Positions 36,623 to 44,920 of a stretch of DNA of 49,569 nt are shown here, piece after piece. Numbering within the stretch: position 1 is the stretch's first letter; each line of letters opens with the position of its first letter. The translations under genes and the position numbers were made by a program. Below the pieces are notes generated by a model. That model did no database searches, had not been told where the DNA came from, and saw only the letters and a list, made by a program, of their open reading frames with translations. The stretch lies in the NCBI GenBank assembly GCA_021413735.1, contig JAIOPV010000009.1, positions 1 to 49,569 on the forward strand, written 5' to 3'. The stretch is from Planctomycetota bacterium (GTDB lineage Bacteria > Planctomycetota > Planctomycetia > Gemmatales > Gemmataceae).

Positions 36623-38062
36623 TCACACGTCGACCTGGTCGATGCGGTCGGTGACGATTCGGTCGAGCGAAATGCCCAATTCCCGGAGCTTCGTGCGGAG
36701 TGTCGTTCGGTTGATGCCCAACAGCTCGCTCGCGTGCGCCTGGTGACCGTGCGTGTACTTCAGCGCCCGTGCGAAGAGTTCTCGCTCGACCAATGCCACA
36801 ACCCGATCGTGGACGTTGTTCCCGCCGTCGCGGAGCATCGTTTCGATGGTTCTCGCGAGGTCGAAGGTCCGTGAGTTATCCGATCCGTGCGACAACTCGG
36901 CCGATTTCGTGTTCACGTCGATCCCGGGCAAATCGGAAGGCAGCAGTGTCCGCCCCGCCGTCTGATACACGGCCGCTTGAATGCAGTTCTGCAACTGACG
37001 AACGTTCCCCGGCCAGGAATAGTGTTGGAGCAGATCGAGCGATTCGGGCGCGAAGCCACGGATATCGCGGTTCGATTCCCGTGCGAAGCGGAACAGGAAG
37101 TAGTGCGCCAGTTCGGGGATGTCTTCCTTGCGTTCGCGGAGCGGAGGAACGTGAATCGTCGCCACTTTCAGCCGGTAGTACAGGTCGTTGCGGAAGCGGC
37201 CCGTCGCGATGAGTTGGTCGAGATTCTGATTGGTCGCGGTCAGAACCCGAACGCGAGTGCTGATCGGCTGACTTCCACCAACTCGCTCGAAACGCTGCTC
37301 TTGAATGAGCCTGAGAATCTTCGCCTGCACCGGAAGAGGCATGTCGCCGATTTCGTCGAGGAGCAGAGTGCCGTCGCCGCATTGCTCGAAGCGACCGACT
37401 CGCTGCCGATCGGCTCCCGTGAAAGCGCCTTGTTCGTGCCCAAACAACTCGCTCTCGACCAGCCCTTCGGGAATGGCCGCACAGTTGATCGCGAGGAACC
37501 GCTTACTCGCGCGTTTGCTGTGCTGATAGATCGCTCGCGCGACCAACTCCTTGCCCGTGCCGCTTTCCCCGAGGATGAGAACGTTCACGTCTTGCGGGGC
37601 GACGCGGCCGATTTGCTTGCACATCTCCTGCATCACAGCGGAACGGCCGACGATACGATCTTCCGAGTCGTCGGGGAACACGGCGGGTTCTTGCATCAGC
37701 CGGGCAGCCTCGAACGCACGATCGAGCAGTTGGCTCATGCCTTCGAGATCGGTTGGCTTCGCAAGGTAGTCGAACGCACCGCGTTTCATTACTTCGATGG
37801 CGGTGTCGGTGGAGCCGTGGGCGGTGATGAAGATGACCGGTCGCCTGGGGTCGGTACTGCGAATTTGCTCGAACAGGTCGAGACCGGAACCGTCGGGCAG
37901 TTGCAAATCGAGGACGATCACGTCGGGCTGATCTTCGCGAACGCGACGCCAACCCTCGGCCACGGTGCCAGCAGTGAGAACTTCGACTTCCGGCGACGCG
38001 AACACTCGGCGGAACGAGTGACAGATGACCGGTTCATCGTCGATGACAAGGAGTTTCGACAC
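36623..38062 (-). CDS. NtrC-family sigma-54-dependent response regulator
   Basis: A 479-residue activator starting at GTG 38062, with GGGGGTGA just upstream. Receiver Asp52 (VLDLQLPDGSG) and Lys102 (AKPTD) are intact. The AAA+ domain has Walker A GESGTGKE (165-172), GAFTGA (212-217) and Walker B (GTLLLDEIGDM). The C-terminal Fis-like HTH is clear (HASELLGINRTTLRTKLRELG). It should act with RpoN after phosphorylation. It is similar in layout to the activator at 25649 but closer to the classic NtrC type in its C-terminus. No histidine kinase is adjacent. Confidence 0.93.
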   Translation of the reverse strand: MSKLLVIDDEPVICHSFRRVFASPEVEVLTAGTVAEGWRRVREDQPDVIVLDLQLPDGSGLDLFEQIRSTDPRRPVIFITAHGSTDTAIEVMKRGAFDYLAKPTDLEGMSQLLDRAFEAARLMQEPAVFPDDSEDRIVGRSAVMQEMCKQIGRVAPQDVNVLILGESGTGKELVARAIYQHSKRASKRFLAINCAAIPEGLVESELFGHEQGAFTGADRQRVGRFEQCGDGTLLLDEIGDMPLPVQAKILRLIQEQRFERVGGSQPISTRVRVLTATNQNLDQLIATGRFRNDLYYRLKVATIHVPPLRERKEDIPELAHYFLFRFARESNRDIRGFAPESLDLLQHYSWPGNVRQLQNCIQAAVYQTAGRTLLPSDLPGIDVNTKSAELSHGSDNSRTFDLARTIETMLRDGGNNVHDRVVALVERELFARALKYTHGHQAHASELLGINRTTLRTKLRELGISLDRIVTDRIDQVDV

Positions 38063-38768
38063 AGTTCACCCCCTTGGGGAACCCCGAATAAGCCGAGCAA
38101 GATCGCTTCCACAACCACTATACCGCGAAGGTGGGTTTGGCTTGCAGCCCGGTTTCACGCAACAAAATGTCACCACTCACAACGGATTCAGAAGCGATTG
38201 GTTGGTGGGTTGCGACAAATTCTCGGCCTTTGGCCTTTGCCACTTGCGTCGTCGCGGGTTGAGCCTGCTACGCCGAGAATAGCACCCGCAGTCACGTCGA
38301 AACCCACATGCTCGGAATCGAACTGGACAGCTACTACCTCGTAGCCGCGATGCCGCCGGCCGAACTGACCTCGCTCAAAGGCTGGTCGAAGTAACACGGG
38401 CACTCAACATTCCCTCTCTGAGTCGCTGTTTCCGCTTGCCGGCGGCGTTCCAAACGACGGTCACCTTGCGCCGGGTGGTCTGTTTGGCACAGAGAGTGCT
38501 TCCACTTTGGTCGTCGAAGCGGTTCCCATTCGCTGAGCCTCCTCTGCATCCGGCGGCTGGAGTCCAGATAGATTCCGAGTTCCTGTTTCTTAAAGGAGTC
38601 TGCCATGACGAATCTGTATGTGGAGCTGAAACTCCTCCTGTGTGCGCTGTTTGGGCCGGACCATCACCACTTCAGTTGCGCCTGACAGACGACGGCGGCT
38701 TCCACTGCAACCTGTTCCCGTCACTGCGGAAGGCGGACAAACTGGCGTGAGGGTACCTGCCGCATCCG
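38063..38768. other. Gene-poor stretch of about 700 bp
   Basis: No ORF here has convincing domain content. Short frames include a 28-codon one at about 38309-38395 (starting MLGIELDSYYLVAA), a 26-codon one at 38605-38685 with a strong AAGGAG, an open frame ending LRKADKLA at 38750, and a minus-strand frame beginning at 38606 (MADSFKKQELGIYL) without a ribosome-binding site. The mosaic suggests decayed or frameshifted genes. Confidence 0.5.
38605..38685 (+). CDS. Possible short peptide gene or frameshifted remnant
   Basis: A 26-codon ORF (MTNLYVELKLLLCALFGPD...) with a textbook Shine-Dalgarno AAGGAG six bases upstream. Immediately after, another frame continues with TDDGGFHCNLFPSLRKADKLA to 38750, so this may be a small gene of about 48 codons broken by one frameshift. 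Low support. Confidence 0.25.
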   Translation: MTNLYVELKLLLCALFGPDHHHFSCA

Positions 38769-41063
38769 TTACGGGAAGGTCTCACCGAGAGGGCGGAGAT
38801 TTTCGAGCTTCGCATCCTTGCCCGCTGCCGGGGCGTACAGGATCACCGGCGCGACGATCCCACCGGTGCCCAGTTCGTTGACGACGTCGTTGACCACAGC
38901 GAAGACGATCTCGTTCTTGCCGGCCTTCACGGCGTCGGTCGCGTCTAACTCAAACGGGTAGAACGCTGCGCCGGGGCTGATGCCGATCGGTTTGCCGTTC
39001 ACCCACACCTTCGCCTTCTCGTCCACCCCGCCGCACCACAGGAACAGGCGTTTCCCCTCGAACTCCTTCGGAACCTCAACCGTCTGCCGATACCACGCCA
39101 GCCCCTTGTAGTACCGCAATCCCTGGTTGCTCCACGACGAGGACGAGGTCTTCAGCGTCTGCCAGTTACCGCCCTTGTTCCCTGCCCGCCAAAGCCCGAT
39201 GGCCTCGCCCACCTTCGGCGGGTCGAGCAGGAACTCCCACTCGTCCTTCGCTGACGCCACCAGCCTGTTGCCTCCCGTAACTCGCTTGTTCCCCTGCTCG
39301 GTCGCAGGGCGAAAGAACCGTTTCATGTAGTTGACGTAAGTGCTGAACCGCCCGGCCGAGAGCATCGCCACTGGCTTCGTCTCCATCAGTCGGTTCGCCA
39401 CGGCGTCGAGGCGATCGAGTTCCTTCTGGGCGGTGACGAAGTCGCACTTCGTCCGTGCATCAAGCATCCCGATGAACGCTTCCAGCATCTCGAACGAGTC
39501 CGCGATCACCTTCACCCGCTGCTCGTACACGCCCTTGCCAGCCGTGAGCTTCGCCGCGTCGTCAAGGAGGGTGCGGGCCTGCTTCCGCAGGGCGAGCGGG
39601 TAGTGGTGCGGCATGTCCCACGCAGACCCGGTGCAGCACGGGCTGTCCTTCAGGGCTGTGTCCATCAGCGTGACATACTTCGCCATTGGGGCTGAAGCTG
39701 GTCCGAAGAACTTCTCGGCGAAGTCGGCCAGCAGCGCGTCCACGTCCGCCTTGTGGTTCCACATCAACTTCGCGGCGATGTAGTTCGACGGGAGCGTGCT
39801 CGCGTAGTTCGGGAACGTCTCCACGCGCCAGCCCTTCACCCCGAGTTCGTGGCACGCCGGGATCTCGTCACGCAGGCGGTGGACGATGATGAACGGGAAG
39901 CCGGGGTCCGCGAGGTTACTCCAGTAGCCGCGGTCATAGAGTTCGGGCATGATCTTGCCCCACTCCTGATACAGCCACTTTGCATAACTCTTCTCCGGGG
40001 CGACGGGGTTGCTGAACCCGTGGACGCGGTCGAGGGCGATGGGGGCCAGCGCCCCGGTGATCCGCGGGTCGGGCTTCCACTTCACCGGTGGCCGCATGTA
40101 CGTGTGGTAGATGTAGAACGCGATCTTCGTGTCCTTGAACTCCTCCGGCAACTTCGCCAGCACCTGGTTGAAGAACCACACGTAGCGGTCGGTGACTGAG
40201 GGGTCGGACGAGAACGGGTCGAAATCGCCTCCGTCGAGCTTCTTGCAGTGCTCGCACTCGCAGAACCCGCGGCCGTCGTTCGGCCCCATACCGACGACCG
40301 GCCCAAGCCCCTTCTTCCGGCGGGCGATCACCTCTTTGACCACCAGGTCGAGCACCTTTGGGTTCGACAGGCAGTGCTGGCGGGCAACTCGTTTCTCTCC
40401 GACGAGCGCGTACAGTTCAGGGTCGGTCTTGAACGGCGGGAGGCCAGGCAACCCGTGACCGCCGGGGAACGGGATGCCTCCGCACCGCACTCGCACCTGC
40501 CAGTCCTTGTCTGGCATCTGGAACCACCGGCTCGCGAATGAGGGGGCCTGCGCCGTCTCTTGATCGGCCACGGTTATCGTTTTCTTCTCGGGGATGACGG
40601 TGCCGAGGTCGCCGGGCATGAACCACCGCACGCCCTGCTGTTCGAGGAGTTCGCACACACCGAAGTGCGTCCCCTCGCCGAGCCCAGCAATGAAAACGTG
40701 TTCCTTCGTCGCCTTGAGCACGAACGTGCCTGGTACGGTCCCCTTCGCCCCCAGTGACTTCTCCAGTTTCACCATTGCGGCTCGCCCCAGGACCACGGCC
40801 GCCTTCCCGTCCATCGCCGTCCGTTCGAGGAAGGCGTCGAGCATCTTCGGTTCGACCGTCACAGTGTCGAGTTTCGCCCCGGACATCCGCTCGACATGGT
40901 CGATCAACTCCTTCGTGGCGAGCTTCTCGGTCGCGTCGGGGTCGGCGGGCAAGGCGACAACTGCGAGCGGCTTGCCGTCGCGAACCAGCGTCGCTGCGGA
41001 TACAGGGCCGGCGAGACCGAGCGCGAGAGTGAGAACGGTCGTGATGAAGTTTCGACGTAACAT
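38769..41063 (-). CDS. Secreted DUF4838 protein with C-terminal sugar-binding-like domain
   Basis: A 764-residue exported protein (signal MLRRNFITTVLTLALGLAG). Residues about 20-150 resemble the small N-terminal domain of family 20-like glycosidases (LATKELIDHVERMSGAKLDTV). A DUF4838 barrel follows, with PNDGRGFCECEHCKKLDGG and FYIYHTYMRPP. The C-terminal ~150 residues resemble a galactose-binding jelly roll (GLAWYRQTVEVPKEFEGKRLFLWCGGVDEKAKVWVNG). It may act on or bind polysaccharide outside the cytoplasm; no catalytic pair is proven. Codon choice looks more GC-rich than in neighbouring genes. AGGTG precedes the ATG. Confidence 0.85.
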   Translation of the reverse strand: MLRRNFITTVLTLALGLAGPVSAATLVRDGKPLAVVALPADPDATEKLATKELIDHVERMSGAKLDTVTVEPKMLDAFLERTAMDGKAAVVLGRAAMVKLEKSLGAKGTVPGTFVLKATKEHVFIAGLGEGTHFGVCELLEQQGVRWFMPGDLGTVIPEKKTITVADQETAQAPSFASRWFQMPDKDWQVRVRCGGIPFPGGHGLPGLPPFKTDPELYALVGEKRVARQHCLSNPKVLDLVVKEVIARRKKGLGPVVGMGPNDGRGFCECEHCKKLDGGDFDPFSSDPSVTDRYVWFFNQVLAKLPEEFKDTKIAFYIYHTYMRPPVKWKPDPRITGALAPIALDRVHGFSNPVAPEKSYAKWLYQEWGKIMPELYDRGYWSNLADPGFPFIIVHRLRDEIPACHELGVKGWRVETFPNYASTLPSNYIAAKLMWNHKADVDALLADFAEKFFGPASAPMAKYVTLMDTALKDSPCCTGSAWDMPHHYPLALRKQARTLLDDAAKLTAGKGVYEQRVKVIADSFEMLEAFIGMLDARTKCDFVTAQKELDRLDAVANRLMETKPVAMLSAGRFSTYVNYMKRFFRPATEQGNKRVTGGNRLVASAKDEWEFLLDPPKVGEAIGLWRAGNKGGNWQTLKTSSSSWSNQGLRYYKGLAWYRQTVEVPKEFEGKRLFLWCGGVDEKAKVWVNGKPIGISPGAAFYPFELDATDAVKAGKNEIVFAVVNDVVNELGTGGIVAPVILYAPAAGKDAKLENLRPLGETFP

Positions 41064-41303
41064 GGCGGCACCTGTCGTGGTAGGAACAGTCGCTGGAACA
41101 CGGAGTGTCACCGGACAGGCCGACGGCGTCCATCACGAATCCTCCTCGTTGCACCGAATATTCGCGTTGGTGCAATCCAAGGCCCCATACCACGTACCTG
41201 AACCCTGCCGTGGGTCCGCAGATTCACCCGCTGATCTCGCGTGCAGTGCGAGTCGAAAGCGTTGGCATGGAGTCCGAGCCGTGCATCGACTGCGCGGCGA
41301 CTG

Positions 41304-41492
41304 ACCTCCGATAACCGCCGCGACCAGCCCGACCGTTCCTCCCAACAACAACAGCCAGGTCGAGTTCACCCGAAAGCCGATCAACAACACTGCGGCGACC
41401 ACGGCAACCGACGCCGTCAGCCGGTCCATCATAGCCGACTGCCCGAGTTGCACGGCGACCACAGCCATCAAGGCAACCGACGCCACGTTCAC
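41304..41492 (-). pseudogene. C-terminal remnant of a chromate transporter (ChrA-like)
   Basis: About 63 residues (VNVASVALMAVVAVQLGQ, then ASVAVVAAVLLIGFRVNSTW and LLLLGGTVGLVAAVIG) match the end of CHR-family chromate permeases. The reading frame upstream of 41492 and downstream of 41304 has no transporter sequence, and the rest of the roughly 400-residue protein is missing. It lies between a DUF4838 gene and a phosphate transporter, so the break may mark a deletion or recombination point. Confidence 0.55.
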
Positions 41493-41571
41493 GCGGACGG
41501 GATGCCGCCCACATACAGTTCTCGTAGCACTAACGGATGCCCTGTATTCAAGGCGTCATTCGCGGGAGTTC

Positions 41572-42693
41572 GTGGTGGCCGTCGTATTGTTCCTGCTGGT
41601 GGTGTCTGTTCTATTCCTGGCGTACAGCAACGGTGCGAACGACAACTTCAAGGGCGTGGCCACCCTGTATGGGAGTCGCACCTGCGGCTACCGCACCGCC
41701 CTCGCCTGGGCAACTGTCACTACTTTGGCCGGATCGCTGCTGGCCCTCGTCTTGGCCCACGGACTGGTGCAGACGTTTCGGGGCAAGGGACTCGTCCCCG
41801 ACGCCGTCACCGCCCAGCCTGCGTTTCTGCTCGCGGTCAGTCTCGGTGCCGCCCTGACGGTGATGGTCGCCACCCGCACCGGGATGCCGGTGTCTACCAC
41901 ACACGCACTGACCGGCGGGTTGGTTGGTGCTGGGTTGGTCGCCGCACCCGGCGAGGTCCGGTTTGAGGCCCTCGGCGGGGCGTTCGTTCTCCCGCTCCTC
42001 CTCAGTCCGGTTGTCGCCATCCTGCTGACCGTCCTGATTTACCCGCTGTTCCGCTGGACCCGCCGCCGCTCCGGGGTCACGACCGACGTGTGCGTGTGCG
42101 TCGGGACGATCAACGAGTCCGTGGTGCCGCTGCCTGACGGGACGCTCACACTGGCCCGCACCGGCGTGGTTATCGAAGTCGCAACAACCGCCGAGTGTGT
42201 CGAACGCTATCGGGGCCGATTTCTGGGCGTGGAGGTCGGGTGGGCGGTGGACGGGCTGCACTTCATGAGCGGCGGTGCGGTCGGGTTCGCTCGCGGGTTG
42301 AACGACACGCCGAAGATCGTCGCACTGCTCTTGGCCGGGGAGACGGTAGACCCCACCCTCGGACTAGCAGCGGTCGCGGTCGTGATGGCGGTCGGCGGCG
42401 TGCTGAACGCACACCGGGTGGCCGACACGATGAGTCGGAAGATCACCCGGATGAACCCCGGCCAGGGCTTCACCGCCAACCTCGTCACCGCCGTGCTGGT
42501 CGCAAGTGCGAGCCGACTGGGCCTGCCCGTGTCCACTACTCACGTCTCGGTTGGGTCGCTATTCGGCATCGGAGTCGTAAGCCGGACGGCTCGTGCGAGG
42601 ACCATCCTGGCCATCCTCCTTGCCTGGGCCACCACTCTCCCGACCGGGGCGTTTCTCGCAGCCGTCGCGTACTTCACCCTCCGCACAGTCTGA
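41572..42693 (+). CDS. pit: PiT family inorganic phosphate transporter
   Basis: A 373-residue membrane protein with about ten hydrophobic helices. The family signatures are present in both halves: NGANDN (20-25) with PVSTTH (106-111), and GLNDTPKI with PVSTTH in the second half. It imports phosphate, usually with protons or as metal-phosphate. The cytosolic loop between halves (about 160-220) is short and polar. The start is GTG 41572, after GGGAG. No PhoU-like partner is adjacent. Codon use looks GC-rich, like that of the DUF4838 gene. Confidence 0.92.
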   Translation: MVAVVLFLLVVSVLFLAYSNGANDNFKGVATLYGSRTCGYRTALAWATVTTLAGSLLALVLAHGLVQTFRGKGLVPDAVTAQPAFLLAVSLGAALTVMVATRTGMPVSTTHALTGGLVGAGLVAAPGEVRFEALGGAFVLPLLLSPVVAILLTVLIYPLFRWTRRRSGVTTDVCVCVGTINESVVPLPDGTLTLARTGVVIEVATTAECVERYRGRFLGVEVGWAVDGLHFMSGGAVGFARGLNDTPKIVALLLAGETVDPTLGLAAVAVVMAVGGVLNAHRVADTMSRKITRMNPGQGFTANLVTAVLVASASRLGLPVSTTHVSVGSLFGIGVVSRTARARTILAILLAWATTLPTGAFLAAVAYFTLRTV

Positions 42694-42744
42694 GCAGCCG
42701 GCAACTCTCCGGCCACCCTGGAGCCAGCGACCGGGCTGGAGTAT

Positions 42745-42766
42745 AAGCGGGAACCGTTTCCCGCTT
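42745..42766. terminator. Hairpin between convergent genes
   Basis: AAGCGGGAA, loop CCGT, TTCCCGCTT, a perfect 9-bp stem in the 95-bp gap between the phosphate transporter stop and the lipoprotein stop. No strong T-run follows; a bidirectional terminator is likely from position. Confidence 0.55.
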
Positions 42767-42788
42767 CGATTGCCACGGAGAGGAACGA

Positions 42789-43166
42789 TTAATCCTTGAG
42801 TTCGATAACTGTGTTGTTCACACCTTCCTTGATCACCACGGTCTCTCCGCTCGTCGCGGGGTCTTGGAATTTGCTCGGGAGGTCAAACCTTTTCGGGAGG
42901 ACCACCTTCCCGGGAGGGCCCGGCTCCGGAACTGGCGGTGTGACGTAGATTCGATACTCACCTGCCGGAAGCGACCCCTCAACGGTGTAGTCACCCGAGT
43001 CGTTGATCCGAGCAATAGCCGCAGCGCCAGCCGTCGAGAGAAAATTCATATTCCCGCTCCTGAGCGGAATTCCCTTATACTTCACAGTCCCACTCACCAG
43101 CCCAAACGGCTTTTCCTCTGCACAACCGATAATGCAGAGTACTAGGATTGAAAAAACTTTTCTCAT
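42789..43166 (-). CDS. Lipoprotein with carboxypeptidase-regulatory-like domain
   Basis: A 125-residue protein with a lipobox-like leader (MRKVFSILVLCIIGCAEE, Cys15) and one beta-sandwich (VSGTVKYKGIPLRSGNMNF, then NDSGDYTVEGSLPAGEYRIYV). It lies 89 bp downstream of a DUF1559 gene on the same strand and repeats the pairing at 10090-11492, so the two genes probably work as a set. Shine-Dalgarno support is weak, but the lipobox fixes the start. The local DNA is less GC-rich than the rest of the window. Confidence 0.8.
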   Translation of the reverse strand: MRKVFSILVLCIIGCAEEKPFGLVSGTVKYKGIPLRSGNMNFLSTAGAAAIARINDSGDYTVEGSLPAGEYRIYVTPPVPEPGPPGKVVLPKRFDLPSKFQDPATSGETVVIKEGVNNTVIELKD

Positions 43167-43255
43167 GCTCGGCCCCAGTATAGATAGTGTCATATTTTCA
43201 AGTCGTATTATAATTATTTCACGAACGACCAATGAGGGCATGGATAATTTCCCAA

Positions 43256-44206
43256 TCAAGGCTGATTCACGGTCATTCCATCAGCGCGAGTGCAAAGTTT
43301 CTGGAAGGTTATAAAGTCGAACCCATTCGAGACGAAGTGGACTGAACCATCCACAAACAACGTGTTGATCCCGTTGGTGTGAGCCGAGTTAAGAACCGAG
43401 TTTCCTTTGTACGAGGTATTGGATCCGGCCGCAGTGTTCGTGGAATTTATTGCGTAGGCCACGCATGTCAAGCTCATCCCCCACATATCGGAACCTGCAG
43501 TTTGAACTCCAATGGGATTAGGAACTGTACAACTCCCCCACGGGCTGTAATATCCGTTTCGAACGTCGGTCGTTCCCACCATGCTCGACTGCTCCGCGAC
43601 GATGACGGTGTTTGACGTGCCGTCGGTGCAGTCAGCCATTTTGAAAGTCTGATTCATCGCCAGCATCCCGTTATTGGACCACCACCCGCCGTAGTTTGAA
43701 GCATAAATGGTAGAGGTGCTGCCCGTTGGGTCTGGATACGCACCCATGATCCCCTGGTAGCTCGCGACTTGGTGATTGTTATTTGTCCACCAAGTAACCC
43801 AGGATGTTGGCTGAGTATCAGGAACATTTGTTGAGGGGCACTTCCAAATTGGAAGAACGAGTTTATTCAAGACGGTGCTGTTGTAGACATCGTTGGGATT
43901 AATTTGAGTGTAAACTGTCCCTAGCTCCATGAATGGGAATATCTCCACTCGCCAGTTGGCGTTCGCTACCGAAGGTCCGCGTTGACCCATCGGGAATTTC
44001 AGATTGGAACTCTCGTAGTTATGAAGGCCAAGCCCAACCTGCTTCAGGTTGTTCGAGCACTTCATGCGAGCTGCTGCTTCGCGGACTTTTTGCACCGCCG
44101 GCAGAAGCAGGCCGATCAGAATGGCAATAATTGCAATCACGACGAGCAATTCGATGAGTGTAAACGCGCGGCTCCGGGAGCATTGCCCCAGATGGATAGC
44201 GGTCAT
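43256..44206 (-). CDS. DUF1559 protein with prepilin-type N-terminus
   Basis: A 316-residue protein with a prepilin-like segment ([18 protein letters not shown]; residue before Phe is Ala) and [19 protein letters not shown]. The C-terminus has [17 protein letters not shown], a variant of the DUF1559 signature with Asn for the first Gly. The mid-region is rich in Trp, Tyr and Asn ([17 protein letters not shown]). GAGGG precedes the ATG. First gene of a probable unit with the lipoprotein at 42789. The lower GC of this stretch suggests a different history from neighbours. Confidence 0.92.
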   Translation of the reverse strand: MTAIHLGQCSRSRAFTLIELLVVIAIIAILIGLLLPAVQKVREAAARMKCSNNLKQVGLGLHNYESSNLKFPMGQRGPSVANANWRVEIFPFMELGTVYTQINPNDVYNSTVLNKLVLPIWKCPSTNVPDTQPTSWVTWWTNNNHQVASYQGIMGAYPDPTGSTSTIYASNYGGWWSNNGMLAMNQTFKMADCTDGTSNTVIVAEQSSMVGTTDVRNGYYSPWGSCTVPNPIGVQTAGSDMWGMSLTCVAYAINSTNTAAGSNTSYKGNSVLNSAHTNGINTLFVDGSVHFVSNGFDFITFQKLCTRADGMTVNQP

Positions 44207-44417
44207 AGAACCCTCAATAAATAACGATTACCCAATAACGGTTGGGCTATCCCGGGAAAGGTAAAGAATGAACGTTGGAGAGATATCTTGGCCAGAGAGG
44301 GAGATGGCCGCGGAGAGAGACGAACTATTGGGCGGGGCGATCACAAGGCAAAGTCATGATAGGACGCGATTCACCTTCCACCAAGGGGAAAACGCGGAAG
44401 CGGCCTGAACGGTGTTA

Positions 44418-44621
44418 TCATTCACCTCGGACGGATGAGCGAATGCTCCCAAGACTGGAGAAGACCAGCCCGACGACTTTGGCGGCCGCGACCCATTGGC
44501 ATTGGCGGTCGGCCTTCATTGCGTGGAATTCGGCGACAGCTTCGGCCGGAGTCCCAAACTCGAAGACCAATTCCCAGCAAAAATAGTCGATGTTGTAGCC
44601 CGCGACCCGAAACGACTTCAT
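44418..44621 (-). CDS. Small hypothetical protein
   Basis: A 67-residue protein starting at ATG 44621 with GGGGG upstream. It has a compact, mixed composition (FRVAGYNIDYFCWELVFEFG, then EAVAEFHAMKADRQCQWVAAAKVVG). Codons look gene-like. I see no motif or membrane helix. It is just outside the tRNA fragment that bounds the integrated element. The 44207-44417 stretch upstream of the DUF1559 start holds no other gene. Confidence 0.45.
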   Translation of the reverse strand: MKSFRVAGYNIDYFCWELVFEFGTPAEAVAEFHAMKADRQCQWVAAAKVVGLVFSSLGSIRSSVRGE

Positions 44622-44703
44622 GTTTGCCCCCGATTCCAGCTCGGGGATGGACTCGCGCTCGTCCCTTTTTGGTCCCGCTATTGTGTGACATCGGCTGGCA
44701 ACC

Positions 44704-44733
44704 AATGACAACTAATGACAACTAATGACAACT
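44704..44733. repeat. Three tandem copies of a 10-bp unit
   Basis: AATGACAACT repeats exactly three times, about 95 bp from the tRNA-derived attachment site. It may be a chance microsatellite or an accessory protein-binding site for the integrase. Confidence 0.75.
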
Positions 44734-44826
44734 TTACGAATGCCCACGGGGTGTGGGATTCGTCGGAAGTGTTTGATTTGGAAGGTGAAACGAAAAAACC
44801 CCTCAGTTTCCTGAGAGATTTTTGAG

Positions 44827-44868
44827 TAGCGGAGGCCGGGTTTGAACCGGCGACCCATCGCTTATGAA
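44827..44868 (-). other. tRNA 3' fragment with CAT anticodon loop (attachment site)
   Basis: Read on the minus strand: anticodon loop TTCATAA (44862-44868), 3' anticodon stem GCGAT, variable loop GGGTC, T-arm GCCGG-TTCAAAC-CCGGC (44835-44851), acceptor strand CTCCGCT and discriminator A (44827). The sequence 5' of the loop does not pair with GCGAT, so the 5' half of the tRNA is absent. Homology stops at the anticodon loop, which is where many tyrosine integrases cross over. This marks one end (attL or attR) of the element carrying the integrase 53 bp away. The intact gene, probably tRNA-Met or tRNA-Ile2, should lie at the other end. Confidence 0.75.
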
Positions 44869-44920
44869 GCAGCAGCCCTAATCGCAAATCGCTTTGAAAA
44901 CAGGCACAATCAGAGCCGCT

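Noticed and set aside
38334-38606. 90-codon minus-strand ORF (MADSFKKQELGIYL...)
   Set aside because: The first 35 residues look natural, but there is no ribosome-binding site and the rest is Arg/Gln-rich; left within the gene-poor entry.
44827-44900. Intact tRNA gene
   Set aside because: The 5' anticodon stem does not pair with the 3' stem, and no D-arm or 5' acceptor strand can be found; only the 3' part is present.
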